From NCBI GenBank assembly GCA_030433335.1, contig JAUILL010000015.1:1-64000 (forward strand): DNA of 64,000 nucleotides, read 5' to 3'. Positions within the stretch are counted from its first letter, which is position 1. Each line of letters opens with the position of its first letter. Shown here in pieces: positions 48,452-58,676 of the stretch. A program made the translations under genes and the position numbers. The notes beneath the pieces are model-generated. The model was not told where the DNA came from. It saw only the letters and a program-made list of their open reading frames with translations, and did no database searches. Origin of the DNA: Alphaproteobacteria bacterium. GTDB taxonomy: Bacteria; Pseudomonadota; Alphaproteobacteria; Rhodobacterales; Rhodobacteraceae.

Positions 48452-48943
48452 ATGACCCGCGCGGTAGCACATCTTTTCTGGCCTGCCTTCTGGGTGTTTC
48501 TGGCGGATCAAGCCAGCAAGTACATCGTAGTCCACATGATGGAATTGCGCACCCTTGGTCAGATCGACGTGCTGCCCCCGTTCCTGCAGTTCCACATGGC
48601 GTGGAACCGCGGGATCAACTTTGGCCTCTTTACCTCGGACGGGGATATGGGGCGTTGGGTTCTGATCGCGATCGCGCTGGTGATCAGCGTTGGCGTGATT
48701 TTCTGGACTTTGCGCACCAAGCCCGGCCGTTGGGCGACCTTGTCTGCTGGCGTGCTGGTGGGCGGGGCTCTCGCGAATGTGGTCGACCGCGTCCTTTATG
48801 GCGCGGTGGCCGATTTCCTGAACATGTCATGCTGCGGGATCAACAATCCCTATGCGTTTAATATTGCAGATATTGCTATTTTTGCTGGGGCGATTGGCCT
48901 CGTGCTCTTCGAACCGGGCAAAGCACGGAAAAAGGGTGCGTGA
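48452..48943 (+). CDS. lspA: Lipoprotein signal peptidase (signal peptidase II)
   Basis: 163 residues with four membrane helices. Catalytic aspartates lie in ANVVDRVLYGAVADF and AFNIADIAIF; NRGINFGLF is the family motif. It cleaves prolipoproteins before the lipidated Cys; three likely substrates are encoded in this window (13.1, 49.0 and 55.4 kb). The ATG at 48452 has AGAGGA upstream, 10 nt after purH. Confidence 0.95.
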   Translation: MTRAVAHLFWPAFWVFLADQASKYIVVHMMELRTLGQIDVLPPFLQFHMAWNRGINFGLFTSDGDMGRWVLIAIALVISVGVIFWTLRTKPGRWATLSAGVLVGGALANVVDRVLYGAVADFLNMSCCGINNPYAFNIADIAIFAGAIGLVLFEPGKARKKGA

Positions 48944-48998
48944 CGCCGCCCTTATCTGCTGTTAAGCGTGGAGCAAAGTAGCGGAGGTCTAGTTAGGC

Positions 48999-49460
48999 AT
49001 GAAGCGTTTCGTGCTCGTCATTGCAGCGTTGGCTCTTGGGGCCTGCGATAACGGAAACCCCGATCGTCTGTCGCGGGGACCGGACGAATTTGCCATTGTT
49101 CCTGTGAAACCTCTGGAAATGCCGGTTACGGCGGATCTGCCGACACCCGGTGGTGCCAACCGCGCAGACCTGACGCCGCTGGCTGACGGGGTTGCTGCGC
49201 TTGGCGGTCGCCAAACCAGCCCTGATGGTCAATTCCCCGCTTCTGACGGCGCCTTGGTGACCTATGCCGCGCGTGCGGGCCTGTCTTCTGACATCCGCAG
49301 CGTTCTAGCGGAAGAAGACGCGATTTTTGTGAAACGCCGTCGTCGTTTGCTGGGGCCTGAACTGCCCTACGAAGAGATGCGTCTCGATCCCTACGAACTG
49401 ATCGATCTGTATCGCGCACGCGGCTATCGGGTTCCGACACCGCCGCCTCTGGACGAGTGA
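48999..49460 (+). CDS. DUF3035 lipoprotein
   Basis: 153 residues. The lipoprotein signal ends LALGAC (Cys16). The DUF3035 region is SRGPDEFAIVPVKPLEMP, with a tail rich in basic residues (VKRRRRLLGPELPYEEM). The family is found in alphaproteobacteria, usually after lspA and before M16 peptidases as here, and has no known function. Probably an envelope protein matured by LspA. Confidence 0.88.
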   Translation: MKRFVLVIAALALGACDNGNPDRLSRGPDEFAIVPVKPLEMPVTADLPTPGGANRADLTPLADGVAALGGRQTSPDGQFPASDGALVTYAARAGLSSDIRSVLAEEDAIFVKRRRRLLGPELPYEEMRLDPYELIDLYRARGYRVPTPPPLDE

Positions 49461-49548
49461 TAATTCAGGCGGGACGGTCACAGTCCCGTCAGCCCTCTTG
49501 AATGCGGGCGCTCATGCCGTAAATTTCCCTGAAAAACTGGGAGCTGAC

Positions 49549-50904
49549 ATGAGAGCGATCCTCACGCCGTTTAGTCTGACTTTGGCGCTGGCCGCGTCCA
49601 CCGCGCTGGCGCAACGTGAAGACGTCACCACTTTTACGTTGGAAAACGGCATGGACGTCGTGGTGATCGAGGATCACCGCTCCCAAGCTCTGACCAATAT
49701 GGTTTGGTACCGTGTCGGTGCTGCGGATGAACCTGCCGGAAAATCTGGGATCGCCCACTTTCTAGAGCACCTGATGTTCAAGGGCACCGACGATATGGCC
49801 GCCGGAGAGTTTTCCGCGACCGTGTCCGCGAATGGCGGGACGGACAACGCGTTCACCTCCCAAGATTACACGGCGTACTATCAGGATGTCGCCGCGGACC
49901 GTCTGGACCTCATGTTGAAAATGGAAGCCGACCGGATGGTCGACCTGCGCATGACGGAGCAAGAAGTTACCACAGAGCGTGACGTGATCCTCGAAGAACG
50001 GAATATGCGAGTCGAGAACAGCCCGCAGGCCTTGTTTTCCGAGCAGTCCGATGCCGCGCTCTACATGAACCATCCCTACGGCATCCCTGTGATCGGGTGG
50101 CGTCAGGAGATGGAAGGGCTGAACCAAGAGGACGCCCTGACGTTTTACAAAGAATACTATGCCCCGAATAACGCGATTCTTGTGGTCGCTGGGGACGTGA
50201 ACCCCGAAGATGTGCGCACCATGGCCGAAGAGCATTTCGGCCCGCTTGCGCCGAATCCCGACCTTGGGCCGCGCGTGCGCCCGCAGGAACCGCCGCAATT
50301 GGCCGAACGCCGACTGAAATTCTCTGATCCGCGGATCAGCCAGCCATATCTACTACGCAGCTACCTAGCGCCCGAACGCAACGCTGGGGACCAGCGCGAA
50401 GCGGCGGCTCTGACCTTGCTGTCGAGTCTGCTCGGGGGGGATAGCACCACGTCTTATCTGGCGACCAAGCTTCAGTTCGACACGCAGACCGCTGTGTACA
50501 CGGGCACCTCTTATGCAGGCATGTCGCTGGACAAAACAAAGTTCACCTTCGTTCTGGTGCCCGCAGACGGAGTCTCTTTGGAAGAGGCCGAAGCCGCTAT
50601 GGACCAGGCGATCGCCGACTTTATCGCCGAAGGGCCGGACCCCGAGGATCTGGAACGGATCAAGACACAGTTCCGAGCCTCTGAAATCTACGCGATGGAC
50701 AGCACCAGTTCTCGGGCGAACCGCTACGGCGCGGCACTGGCCATTGGCCTGACGGTCGAGGACGTGCAGCAGTGGACACCCACCGTTCTGGACATCACCG
50801 CAGAAGAGATTGTCGAAGCCGCAAAAGCCGTTCTGGACCGCCGACGGTCCGTGACGGGCTACATCACGTCGGGCATGGACACCGACAAAGGGACCGAGGG
50901 CTAA
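49549..50904 (+). CDS. M16 zinc peptidase, active subunit
   Basis: 451 residues with a signal peptide (about 1-21, STALA). The inverted zinc motif HFLEH is at 70-74 (GIAHFLEHLMFKGT), with the downstream Glu in EQEVTTERDVILEERNMRVE. It should degrade peptides in the periplasm together with the next gene product. The ATG at 49549 has GGGAG upstream. Confidence 0.92.
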   Translation: MRAILTPFSLTLALAASTALAQREDVTTFTLENGMDVVVIEDHRSQALTNMVWYRVGAADEPAGKSGIAHFLEHLMFKGTDDMAAGEFSATVSANGGTDNAFTSQDYTAYYQDVAADRLDLMLKMEADRMVDLRMTEQEVTTERDVILEERNMRVENSPQALFSEQSDAALYMNHPYGIPVIGWRQEMEGLNQEDALTFYKEYYAPNNAILVVAGDVNPEDVRTMAEEHFGPLAPNPDLGPRVRPQEPPQLAERRLKFSDPRISQPYLLRSYLAPERNAGDQREAAALTLLSSLLGGDSTTSYLATKLQFDTQTAVYTGTSYAGMSLDKTKFTFVLVPADGVSLEEAEAAMDQAIADFIAEGPDPEDLERIKTQFRASEIYAMDSTSSRANRYGAALAIGLTVEDVQQWTPTVLDITAEEIVEAAKAVLDRRRSVTGYITSGMDTDKGTEG

Positions 50905-50906
50905 GC

Positions 50907-52205
50907 ATGAAATACTTGATCGCTATTTGTCTCGTCGCGTTTTCCACCCTTCGCGCAGCGGCGGCCGTTGATATCCAAGAAGTCGAGAGTCCGGGCGGCA
51001 TTAAGGCGTGGCTCGTCGAAGAGCCTTCGATCCCGTTCGTCGCACTGGAACTCCGGTTTCTGGGTGGCGGCAATCTGGACGCAGAAGGCAAGCGCGGCGC
51101 GACCAACCTGATGATGGGCCTCTTAGAAGAGGGCACGGGTGACATGGATGCACGCGCTTTTGCCAAGGCGCGAGATTCGCTGGCAGCGTCCTATCGGTTC
51201 GACACCGGCGCCGATGACGTCTCTGTTTCGGCGCGATTCCTGACCGAGAATACGGATGAGTCGATGGCTCTGCTTCGGCAGGCTTTGGTGAACCCCAGCT
51301 TCGACGAGGCTGCGCTAGAGCGTGTACGTCAGCAGGTGCTAACCTCGATTCGCAGCAGTCAGACCGACCCGAATGACATCGCCAGCCGCGAATTTGGGAT
51401 GTTGGTCTACGGAGACCACCCCTACGCCACCGAATACGAAGGCACAGCCGAGAGCGTTGCAACCCTCACCCGCGATGACATCGTTGCAGCGCACGAAAAC
51501 GCTCTAGCCATGGATCGGCTCTACGTTTCTGCGGTTGGCGATATTTCCGCCGAAGAATTGGGTGCTCTTCTGGATGATCTGCTGGCCGGTTTGCCCGAAG
51601 CAGGCGCGCCGCTGCCCAATGAGGCGACTCTGACCTTTGACGGCGAAACCCATGTCACGCCGTTCGAGACGCCGCAGTCCGTCGCTCTTTTTGCGCAGCC
51701 CGGCATGAAGCGAGACGATCCGGATTACTTTGCCGCCTATATTCTGAATCAGATTCTGGGTGGATCGGGCTTTGATAGCCGCCTGATGACCGAAGTTCGG
51801 GAAAAACGAGGCCTGACCTATGGAATCGGCAGTTACCTCGTTCCGCGCGATTACGCCGAGTTGTGGGTGGGGCAGGTTGCCTCGGGGAACGACCGTATTG
51901 CGGATGCCATCAGCGTTGTCCGCGACGAATGGGCCAAACTTGCGTCCGAGGGTGTGAGCCAAGAAGAGTTGGATCAAGCCAAAACCTATATGACTGGCGC
52001 CTATCCTCTTCGGTTCGACAGCAACGCGGCGATTGCCCAGATCCTTGTGGGGATGCAAATGCAGGATTTGCCGACGTCGTACGTGACCTCGCGCAATGAC
52101 ATGGTGAATGCTGTCACTCTTGAGCAGATCAACCGTGTCGCGCGGGAATTAATGCAGCCGGATGCGCTGACATTTGTGGTCGTCGGGCAGCCAGCGGGCC
52201 TGTGA
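50907..52205 (+). CDS. M16 peptidase-like partner, lacking the zinc motif
   Basis: 432 residues with a signal peptide (about 1-22). The M16 fold is clear (GSGFDSRLMTEVREKRGLTY), but the region aligned with HxxEH reads ATNLMMGLLEEGT, so zinc ligands are missing. It is the non-catalytic half of a heterodimeric M16B peptidase, as in mitochondrial processing peptidase. It follows the active subunit by 2 nt, preceded by GAGGG. Confidence 0.92.
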   Translation: MKYLIAICLVAFSTLRAAAAVDIQEVESPGGIKAWLVEEPSIPFVALELRFLGGGNLDAEGKRGATNLMMGLLEEGTGDMDARAFAKARDSLAASYRFDTGADDVSVSARFLTENTDESMALLRQALVNPSFDEAALERVRQQVLTSIRSSQTDPNDIASREFGMLVYGDHPYATEYEGTAESVATLTRDDIVAAHENALAMDRLYVSAVGDISAEELGALLDDLLAGLPEAGAPLPNEATLTFDGETHVTPFETPQSVALFAQPGMKRDDPDYFAAYILNQILGGSGFDSRLMTEVREKRGLTYGIGSYLVPRDYAELWVGQVASGNDRIADAISVVRDEWAKLASEGVSQEELDQAKTYMTGAYPLRFDSNAAIAQILVGMQMQDLPTSYVTSRNDMVNAVTLEQINRVARELMQPDALTFVVVGQPAGL

Positions 52206-52254
52206 TCTGCCCTAGAGATTCGTAAGATCGCGTGCTAAGTCTTGGGGTATGACG

Positions 52255-54156
52255 ATGAGCAGCCCCAAGATATCCACAGATCAGGTCTCTCGACCTGTAA
52301 TCCGCCAGCTCGATAGCGGAGCGATCAACCGCATTGCTGCGGGTGAGGTGGTGGAGCGTCCTGCCTCTGCCGTGAAAGAACTGGTCGAGAATGCGATCGA
52401 CGCCGGTGCCCGCCGGATCGAGGTCTGCGTTGCCGATGGCGGCAAGACCCTGATCCGCGTGACAGACGACGGGTGCGGGATGTCGGCCGACGATTTGCCC
52501 TTGGCGCTGTCCCGCCACGCGACCAGCAAGATTGATGGCTCTGACCTGCTGAACATCCACACCTTCGGTTTTCGCGGGGAGGCATTGCCCTCACTCGGGG
52601 CAGTGGGGCGGCTGACAATCACCTCGCGCCCTGTGGGTGAGGACGCTGCACAGATCACGGTGGCTGGCGGCGAAATGGGGCCAGTCAAACCCGCCGCTCT
52701 AACCAGCGGGACCGTGGTTGAACTGCGTGACCTGTTCTACGCCACCCCTGCGCGTCTGAAGTTCATGCGCAGCGACCGCGCCGAAACCCAAGCCATCGGT
52801 GATGTGGTGAAGCGTCTGGCGATGGCCGAGCCCTCGATTGGCTTTGTTCTGCGTGATGTGACAGGCGGTGGTTCGGGGCGCGTGACCTTTCGCAGCGATC
52901 CCGAAACAGGCGATCTGTTCGACGCGCTGCGCGGGCGTCTCGCCGGTGTTCTGGGCGGAGAATTCGCCGAGAACGCGCTCGCAATTGATGCAGAGCGTGA
53001 GGGTATCCGTCTGACCGGCTATGCAGCCTTGCCCACCTATTCGCGTGGCGCGGCGGTCTCTCAGTACCTGTTCGTCAATGGCCGTCCTGTGCGGGACAAA
53101 CAGCTGATCGGTGCGCTACGTGCGGCCTACATGGATTTCCTGTCCCGCGATCGTCACCCCGCCGCGGTGCTTTTCGTCGACTGCGACCCGCAGAAAGTCG
53201 ACGTGAACGTGCATCCTGCGAAATCCGAGGTCCGGTTCCGCGATCCGGGGCTTGTGCGCGGCCTGATCGTCTCGTCCTTGCGGCATGCTTTGGCTGAGGC
53301 GGGGCACCGTGCCTCTAGCACCGTCGCGGGCGCGACCTTGGGCGCGATGCGGGCTGAACCCACGCAGTCGCGCGTGTTCCAATACCAGATGGACCGCCCC
53401 TCAGCGGTCGCGCGAAGTGCGAGCTACATGGGCCAAGCGCCCGCGATCCAGCCTATTCCGCCACGGGACACAGGATTTGCCGAGTTTTCGACCGCCTACA
53501 GTGGGCGCGTCGTGGAAACCCCGCCTGTCCCTGATGCACGGCCCGAACCAGAAGCCGAAGCGCTCGAACCCGCGCATTTGCCCTTGGGCGTCGCTCGCGG
53601 CCAGGTGCACGAGAACTACATTATCGCGCAGACCCGCGATGGGATGGTGATCGTGGACCAGCACGCCGCGCATGAACGTCTGGTCTATGAAAAGCTAAAG
53701 AAGCAGATGGCCGAGAATGGTGTCGCGGCTCAAGCCCTGCTGATCCCCGAGGTCGTGGACCTGTCCGAGGGCGACAGCGCGCGCCTGCTGGAACACGCCG
53801 AGGATCTGGCGCGCATGGGTCTCAGCATCGAACCTTTTGGCGCTGGCGCGGTTGCTGTCCGCGAGACCCCCGCGATTCTGGGCAATGTGGACGCCAAAGC
53901 AATGGTGCTTGATATTCTGGACGAGCTGACCGATCAGGGTGAAAGCCTATCTTTGCAAGCGCGGCTCGAGGCGATCCTGTCTCGCGTTGCTTGCCACGGC
54001 TCGATCCGATCCGGTCGCCGCATGCGGGCCGAGGAAATGGATGCCCTGCTACGCGAGATGGAGGCCACGCCCCATTCTGGCCAGTGCAACCACGGCCGCC
54101 CCACTTATGTGGAGCTGAAACTCTCTGACATCGAAAGGCTGTTCGGGCGCACATGA
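52255..54156 (+). CDS. mutL: DNA mismatch repair protein MutL
   Basis: 633 residues. The GHKL ATPase contains [26 protein letters not shown] and [17 protein letters not shown] variable linker (about 345-440) leads to the C-terminal endonuclease/dimer domain with [13 protein letters not shown], matching DQHA(x2)E(x4)E, and [11 protein letters not shown]. MutL should therefore nick DNA itself, as expected where MutH is absent. ATG at 52255 has GGGG 7 nt upstream; 52249 is also in frame. Confidence 0.95.
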   Translation: MSSPKISTDQVSRPVIRQLDSGAINRIAAGEVVERPASAVKELVENAIDAGARRIEVCVADGGKTLIRVTDDGCGMSADDLPLALSRHATSKIDGSDLLNIHTFGFRGEALPSLGAVGRLTITSRPVGEDAAQITVAGGEMGPVKPAALTSGTVVELRDLFYATPARLKFMRSDRAETQAIGDVVKRLAMAEPSIGFVLRDVTGGGSGRVTFRSDPETGDLFDALRGRLAGVLGGEFAENALAIDAEREGIRLTGYAALPTYSRGAAVSQYLFVNGRPVRDKQLIGALRAAYMDFLSRDRHPAAVLFVDCDPQKVDVNVHPAKSEVRFRDPGLVRGLIVSSLRHALAEAGHRASSTVAGATLGAMRAEPTQSRVFQYQMDRPSAVARSASYMGQAPAIQPIPPRDTGFAEFSTAYSGRVVETPPVPDARPEPEAEALEPAHLPLGVARGQVHENYIIAQTRDGMVIVDQHAAHERLVYEKLKKQMAENGVAAQALLIPEVVDLSEGDSARLLEHAEDLARMGLSIEPFGAGAVAVRETPAILGNVDAKAMVLDILDELTDQGESLSLQARLEAILSRVACHGSIRSGRRMRAEEMDALLREMEATPHSGQCNHGRPTYVELKLSDIERLFGRT

Positions 54157-55316
54157 CCGACGACACCGCTCTGACCCTGACCCTTCAGAACCCACTGGTT
54201 CTGGGTGCCTTGATCCTTGGTGGATTGGTGCTGCTCATGCTGTTTGTGGTGATGCGCTCAGCAGGCAAGTCCGCTCAGATGATGGAGCCGATTGCCCGTC
54301 AAATGTGGGCGCTCGACCAGCGCGTTCAGTCTCTTTCTGATGGGCAACAGCAGCTGGCCGGCGGCCTGAACCACGTGTCCGAGGCGCAGGCGGCCAGCCA
54401 GAAACACATGCTGCACCTGATGGAGCAGAGATTGGCCGCTGTGACTGAACAGATGAATGTGAACCTGCATGGATCGGCGCAGCGCACGGCCAAGTCCTTG
54501 GGCGAGCTGCAGCAGCGGCTGGTGGCCATCGACAAAGCGCAAGAGAACATTACCAAACTGTCCGGTGATGTCCTGAGCCTGCAGGATATTCTGTCGAACA
54601 AACAGACCCGCGGGGCGTTCGGCGAGATCCAGTTGAATGACATTGTGGGCAAGGCGCTGCCGTCGGACAGCTACGCGCTTCAGCACACGCTGTCTAACGG
54701 ACGCAGGGCGGACTGTTTGATTCACCTGCCCAATCCGCCGGGACCAATTGTTATCGACAGTAAATTCCCGCTCGAGGCCTATGAGGCGTTGCGCAAGGCC
54801 GACACGCAGGCCTTGCTGAACGAGGCGGCGCGGATGCTGCGTCAGTCCGTGCGCAACCATATCAAGGCCATTTCCGAGAAATACATCCTAGAAGGTGAGA
54901 CGGCGGATGGCGCGATCATGTTCCTGCCTTCCGAGGCCGTGTACGCCGAACTTCACGCGAATTTCCCCGAATTGGTGCGTGAGGGTTTCGAAAAGCGGGT
55001 CTGGATCGTCTCTCCGACCACATGCATGGCGACCCTGAACACCATGCGCGCGATCCTCAAGGATGCGCGGATGCGCGAGCAGGCCGGTGCCATTCGCAAA
55101 GAGTTGGGGCTGCTCTACACGGACGTGGATCGACTAGGGTCTCGGGTCGAGAATTTGGACCGCCACTTCCATCAGGCCTCAAAGGACATCGCTGAAATCA
55201 AGATTAGTGCCGAAAAGGCAGGCAAACGCGCCCGTCGACTCGATAATTTTGATTTCGAGGAGCTTGCGCCAGAAACCGCCGATCAGTTAGCCATCAATAC
55301 GCAAAAAACTGTCTAA
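54153..55316 (+). CDS. rmuC: DNA recombination protein RmuC
   Basis: 387 residues. It has an N-terminal membrane helix (about 12-34), a coiled coil (about 50-140), then the RmuC nuclease-like domain: [38 protein letters not shown] and [20 protein letters not shown]. It limits DNA inversions and stabilises repeats. The start overlaps the mutL stop by 4 nt, linking two repair genes. Confidence 0.93.
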   Translation: MTDDTALTLTLQNPLVLGALILGGLVLLMLFVVMRSAGKSAQMMEPIARQMWALDQRVQSLSDGQQQLAGGLNHVSEAQAASQKHMLHLMEQRLAAVTEQMNVNLHGSAQRTAKSLGELQQRLVAIDKAQENITKLSGDVLSLQDILSNKQTRGAFGEIQLNDIVGKALPSDSYALQHTLSNGRRADCLIHLPNPPGPIVIDSKFPLEAYEALRKADTQALLNEAARMLRQSVRNHIKAISEKYILEGETADGAIMFLPSEAVYAELHANFPELVREGFEKRVWIVSPTTCMATLNTMRAILKDARMREQAGAIRKELGLLYTDVDRLGSRVENLDRHFHQASKDIAEIKISAEKAGKRARRLDNFDFEELAPETADQLAINTQKTV

Positions 55317-55447
55317 ATCCGCCGATCGTTCGCGCCGAGAACAATTCAGGGGTGACTCGACCGCAATTTCTGTGTTTCTTCGCCGCAATTCTGCCGGAGA
55401 CGTGCCTTAGCGCGCAGTGGCGATCTTGGGACGACAGTGGAAAAGAC

Positions 55448-55936
55448 ATGATGAAGCGCACCCTGACCTGTGTGGCCTTTGGCCTATTCGTATTGACCAG
55501 TGCCTGTAGTCAGATGGCGAAGCCGGACCCCGATGTGAAACCTCTCGCATTTGCCGATTACGCCGCTCCTCTTTATCCGAACGAAACGCCGGAACTTCGC
55601 TCTCTCATTCTGAAATATGCAGAAGAGTACGAGATTCCCCCCTCGCTGATCCAACGCGTTGTGATCCGCGAAAGCACCCACCGCCCTGGTGCACGCAACG
55701 GCCCGTACTACGGCCTGATGCAGATCCTGCCAGCCACCGCCCGCAGCATGGGCTTCCAAGGCGAGGCGAGTGATCTTCTGGATGCGGAAACCAACCTGAA
55801 ATATGCGGGCAAGTACCTGCGCGGCGCGTATCTGGTCGCAGATGGTAACGAAAAAGAAGCCGTCATGCATTATGCACGCGGCTATTATTATGCGGCCAAA
55901 TCCAAAGGCCTGCTGGAAGAGACAGGGCTGCGCTAA
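55448..55936 (+). CDS. Lipoprotein lytic transglycosylase (second copy)
   Basis: 162 residues. Lipobox LTSAC, then an SLT domain: catalytic Glu in RVVIRESTHRPGARNGPYYG, followed by LMQILPATARSMGF and NLKYAGKYLRGAY. Distinct in sequence from the transglycosylase at 13.1 kb. The ATG at 55448 (or 55451) fits the signal peptide; a frame extending to 55352 does not. The stop codon lies inside the terminator loop. Confidence 0.88.
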   Translation: MMKRTLTCVAFGLFVLTSACSQMAKPDPDVKPLAFADYAAPLYPNETPELRSLILKYAEEYEIPPSLIQRVVIRESTHRPGARNGPYYGLMQILPATARSMGFQGEASDLLDAETNLKYAGKYLRGAYLVADGNEKEAVMHYARGYYYAAKSKGLLEETGLR

Positions 55937-55950
55937 GCAGCCCTTTTTTT
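55925..55950 (+). terminator. Terminator overlapping the transglycosylase stop codon
   Basis: Perfect 7-bp stem GGGCTGC / GCAGCCC with loop GCTAA, followed by seven Ts. The stop codon TAA (55934-55936) lies within the loop region. Confidence 0.88.
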
Positions 55951-55961
55951 CTTGCTCTGCG

Positions 55962-56606
55962 TTAGATGCGCAAGAAAGGCTGCGCCAGACGGGGCAGCAA
56001 GCTGCGGAATCGCAGTGGCGCATCGGTTGCAGCAAGGCAGATGCAATCTTCACCAATATCGGCGACGGGCGTGTGGAACAAATCCTCGTCCGCAACCTCG
56101 ATATCGCCGGGACCGAAGTGATCGGTTTCGTCCTGAAACGCCCCTTGTAGCACCAGAGTCAGCTCCGTTCCGCGATGCCCGTGATCGGGCACGGCACATC
56201 CGGCAGGGATATAGAGCAGGCGGGCGGTCGCATCCTTTTCGGTCGGGATGATGGCCTGTTTCACACCCATCCCGATGGAGCGCCACTTTACGCTTTCCAG
56301 ATCGCCGCCAACGAAATCCTGCACCGGCGCGGGCAGGACGCCCTTTTTGCGCGGCTTGGGTGCCGTCAGCATCGGTGCGTCCTCGATCAGGCGCATGGTT
56401 GCGGCGAAGCTGTCGTCTGACAGATCGGCGCTGGCGAGATCATCGATCAATGCGCCTCCAGTTGCGTCGAAGCTTTCGGCAGCAGCGCGGCAGGCGTCAC
56501 ACATCGACAGATGCGCGGCGACAATCAGGTCGAAGGCCTCTGGCAGAGTTCCTGCAGAGTAGGCCATCAGCAGTTGGTCAGTCAGGTGGTGTTTAATGTC
56601 ACTCAT
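55962..56606 (-). CDS. chrR: ChrR zinc-binding anti-sigma factor
   Basis: 214 residues. The N-terminal zinc anti-sigma domain has His6, His32, Cys36 and Cys39 (HLSMCDAC), in almost the same positions as the known R. sphaeroides ChrR ligands, which supports this start. The C-terminal cupin has VPDHGHRGTELTLVLQG and EDLFHTP, the second metal site needed for the singlet-oxygen response. It binds and silences RpoE. A GTG start at 56618 overlapping the rpoE stop is possible. Confidence 0.93.
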   Translation of the reverse strand: MSDIKHHLTDQLLMAYSAGTLPEAFDLIVAAHLSMCDACRAAAESFDATGGALIDDLASADLSDDSFAATMRLIEDAPMLTAPKPRKKGVLPAPVQDFVGGDLESVKWRSIGMGVKQAIIPTEKDATARLLYIPAGCAVPDHGHRGTELTLVLQGAFQDETDHFGPGDIEVADEDLFHTPVADIGEDCICLAATDAPLRFRSLLPRLAQPFLRI

Positions 56607-56614
56607 CGTCACAG

Positions 56615-57193
56615 TCACTTCATCTGATGGCGCAAGCGATCCAGCGCCAACCTTATCCTAGATTTGATCGTGCCCAAGGGCAGACCCGTCTCCTCGGCGA
56701 TTTCACTGTGCGATAGGTCGCCAAAGTAGGCTTTCTCGACCAGCTGCCGTTGTTTTTCGGGAAGGGCGCGAATGGCCTCTCCCAGTCTTTGCGTTTCCTG
56801 CTGCATGGAAAACGTGTCTTCAGCGTCGGGCTCAGCCTCTGGTCCCCAAGGCAGGTCCTCGGGTTCGGGGCGGCGCCGTTTGCGCAGCATATCAATCTTC
56901 CTGTTCCGCGCGATCGTGTAGATCCAGGTCGACACGGCTGCCCGGGATGGATCGAACATTTCGGCTTTCCGCCAGATCGTCGCCATCACCTCTTGGGTGC
57001 ATTCTTCGGCCAACGCTTCGTCCGCGCCGGATTTGATCAGGAACCCTTTCACGCGCGGCGCGAAATGCGCGAACAGTTCTTTGAACGCGGCCTGATCTTT
57101 GGTCCGGATGCGAAGGATGTGGTCTGCCCAATCCTGCGTCGATTGTATTTTTGCGTCAGGCACTCTGGAGCCTTTCGGGGATTGAGGGCGCAT
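56615..57193 (-). CDS. rpoE: ECF sigma factor RpoE (singlet-oxygen response)
   Basis: 192 residues from the ATG at 57193. Region 2 (FKELFAHFAPRVKGFLIKSG, VSTWIYTIARNRKIDMLRKR) and region 4 (LPEKQRQLVEKAYFGDLSHS, GTIKSRIRLALDRLRHQMK) are intact; the group is ECF11, paired with ChrR. The frame is open to 57268. However, the predicted promoter would start transcription at about 57266, so translation must begin further in, at 57205 or 57193. The last bases overlap a possible GTG start of chrR. Confidence 0.93.
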   Translation of the reverse strand: MRPQSPKGSRVPDAKIQSTQDWADHILRIRTKDQAAFKELFAHFAPRVKGFLIKSGADEALAEECTQEVMATIWRKAEMFDPSRAAVSTWIYTIARNRKIDMLRKRRRPEPEDLPWGPEAEPDAEDTFSMQQETQRLGEAIRALPEKQRQLVEKAYFGDLSHSEIAEETGLPLGTIKSRIRLALDRLRHQMK

Positions 57194-57272
57194 GTCAGCG
57201 CCCATAACACGACGCTTGGCGTGCGCTGGCAACCCGTTTTCCGAAATGTCCAAATGTTCCATCAACATACAG

Positions 57273-57302
57273 CTATTACGACGCAGGACGAAAACTGGAT
57301 CA
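57273..57302 (-). promoter_or_regulatory. RpoE-type promoter upstream of rpoE-chrR
   Basis: On the minus strand TGATCC (57302-57297) and TAATAG (57278-57273) are separated by exactly 18 nt. TGATCC is the -35 element reported for R. sphaeroides RpoE promoters. Position and spacing fit autoregulation of rpoE-chrR, with a leader of about 60-70 nt. Confidence 0.65.
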
Positions 57303-57374
57303 CTGACTGATTATTTTTTTCATCCGCTTGGCTTGGCTCTACGTAACACGGTCATAATCACAGGAGACGACCCA

Positions 57375-58676
57375 ATGCCTTTCGAGACCTCGGCCCCCTA
57401 CACACGGAAAATAGCGGTAATCGGCGGGGGAATCTCTGGGATGGGTGCAGCCTATGCCCTGTCGGACGATTGCCATGTCACCTTGTTCGAAGCCGAAGAT
57501 CGTTGGGGCGGTCACGCTCGTACCGTGCGCGCGGGCAAGAATGGTGATCAGCCGGTTGATACAGGGTTCATTGTCTTCAACCACGTGAACTACCCGAACA
57601 TGGTCAAGTTGTTCGAGCGTCTGAATGTGCCTACGGTCAAAAGCGATATGAGCTTTGGTGCGTCAATTGATGGCGGACGACTTGAATATGGTTTCACCTC
57701 TTTGAATTCGGTCTTTGCTCAGCGCAGCAATCTGTTCCGGCCCGAATATCTGCGTATGTTGCGGGATGTCTTTAAGTTCAACGCCAATGCTGTCGAGGCA
57801 GCAGAACGTATGCCCGACGCCTCCATCGGTGAATTGCTAGAGCATCTTCAGCTCGGCGAATGGTTCCGCAAATATTACCTCGCACCGCTATCCGGCGCGA
57901 TTTGGTCGACCCCCACGGCCGAGATCATGGATTTCCCTGCCTTGGCCCTGATCAACTTTTTCAAGAACCACGCGTTGCTCAGCCATACCGGTCAGCACCA
58001 GTGGTACACCGTCGAAGGCGGCTCCATCCAGTATGTGACGCGCTTGACGGCGGCTCTGCGGCGCAAAGGTGTGACCATGCGCAAGAATACCCCGATTGCT
58101 GGCGTACGCCGCACTCTGAACGGGCCCGAAGTGCGCGGGTATGGCGGCGAGTGGGAACTCTTCGACGAAGTGGTGTTCGCGACCCACTCTGATATCTCTC
58201 TCGCTCTGCTCGAGGACGCGACACCTCGCGAAACCCAATTGCTGAGTGCTGTCCGTTATCAGCCGAACAAAATCGTTTTGCACGCTGATGAATCAGTCAT
58301 GCCAAAGCGTCGCCTCTGCTGGTCGTCGTGGGTGTATACCGAGGACAAAAGCTGCCCCAGCGACCGGATCGATCTGACCTACTGGATGAACTCTCTTCAG
58401 CCTATTCCCATGGATGATCCGCACTTTGTCACCCTGAACTCGCGCCGCGAGATCAAGGATGAGCTGATTTATGACGAGGTCACTCTGATGCATCCGGTCT
58501 ACGATTTGGGTGCCATGAAAGCGCAAAAAGAGGTCGCAGCGACCAATGGTGATTTCAACACTTGGTTCTGCGGGGCTTGGATGAAGAACGGTTTCCATGA
58601 GGACGGGCTGACCAGTGGCCTCGAAGTGGCAGAGAACTTGCGCGCCCGTATCCGACAACAGGTGGCGGCGGAATGA
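57375..58676 (+). CDS. FAD-dependent amine-oxidase-like flavoprotein of the RpoE regulon
   Basis: 433 residues. The N-terminal FAD fold is AVIGGGISGMGAAYALSDDC, then LFEAEDRWGGHARTV and VDTGFIVFNHVNYPNMVKLF; the C-terminal FAD block is NGFHEDGLTSGLEVAENL. It matches the family of R. sphaeroides RSP1091, next to rpoE there, linked to fatty-acid modification under singlet oxygen. That link is recalled, not shown here. GGAG lies upstream of the ATG at 57375. First gene of a five-gene operon divergent from rpoE. Confidence 0.87.
   Translation: MPFETSAPYTRKIAVIGGGISGMGAAYALSDDCHVTLFEAEDRWGGHARTVRAGKNGDQPVDTGFIVFNHVNYPNMVKLFERLNVPTVKSDMSFGASIDGGRLEYGFTSLNSVFAQRSNLFRPEYLRMLRDVFKFNANAVEAAERMPDASIGELLEHLQLGEWFRKYYLAPLSGAIWSTPTAEIMDFPALALINFFKNHALLSHTGQHQWYTVEGGSIQYVTRLTAALRRKGVTMRKNTPIAGVRRTLNGPEVRGYGGEWELFDEVVFATHSDISLALLEDATPRETQLLSAVRYQPNKIVLHADESVMPKRRLCWSSWVYTEDKSCPSDRIDLTYWMNSLQPIPMDDPHFVTLNSRREIKDELIYDEVTLMHPVYDLGAMKAQKEVAATNGDFNTWFCGAWMKNGFHEDGLTSGLEVAENLRARIRQQVAAE

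Noticed and set aside
46837-48453. Long open frame antisense to purH (538 codons)
   Set aside because: Shadow of the strongly codon-biased purH gene; the product has no family signature.
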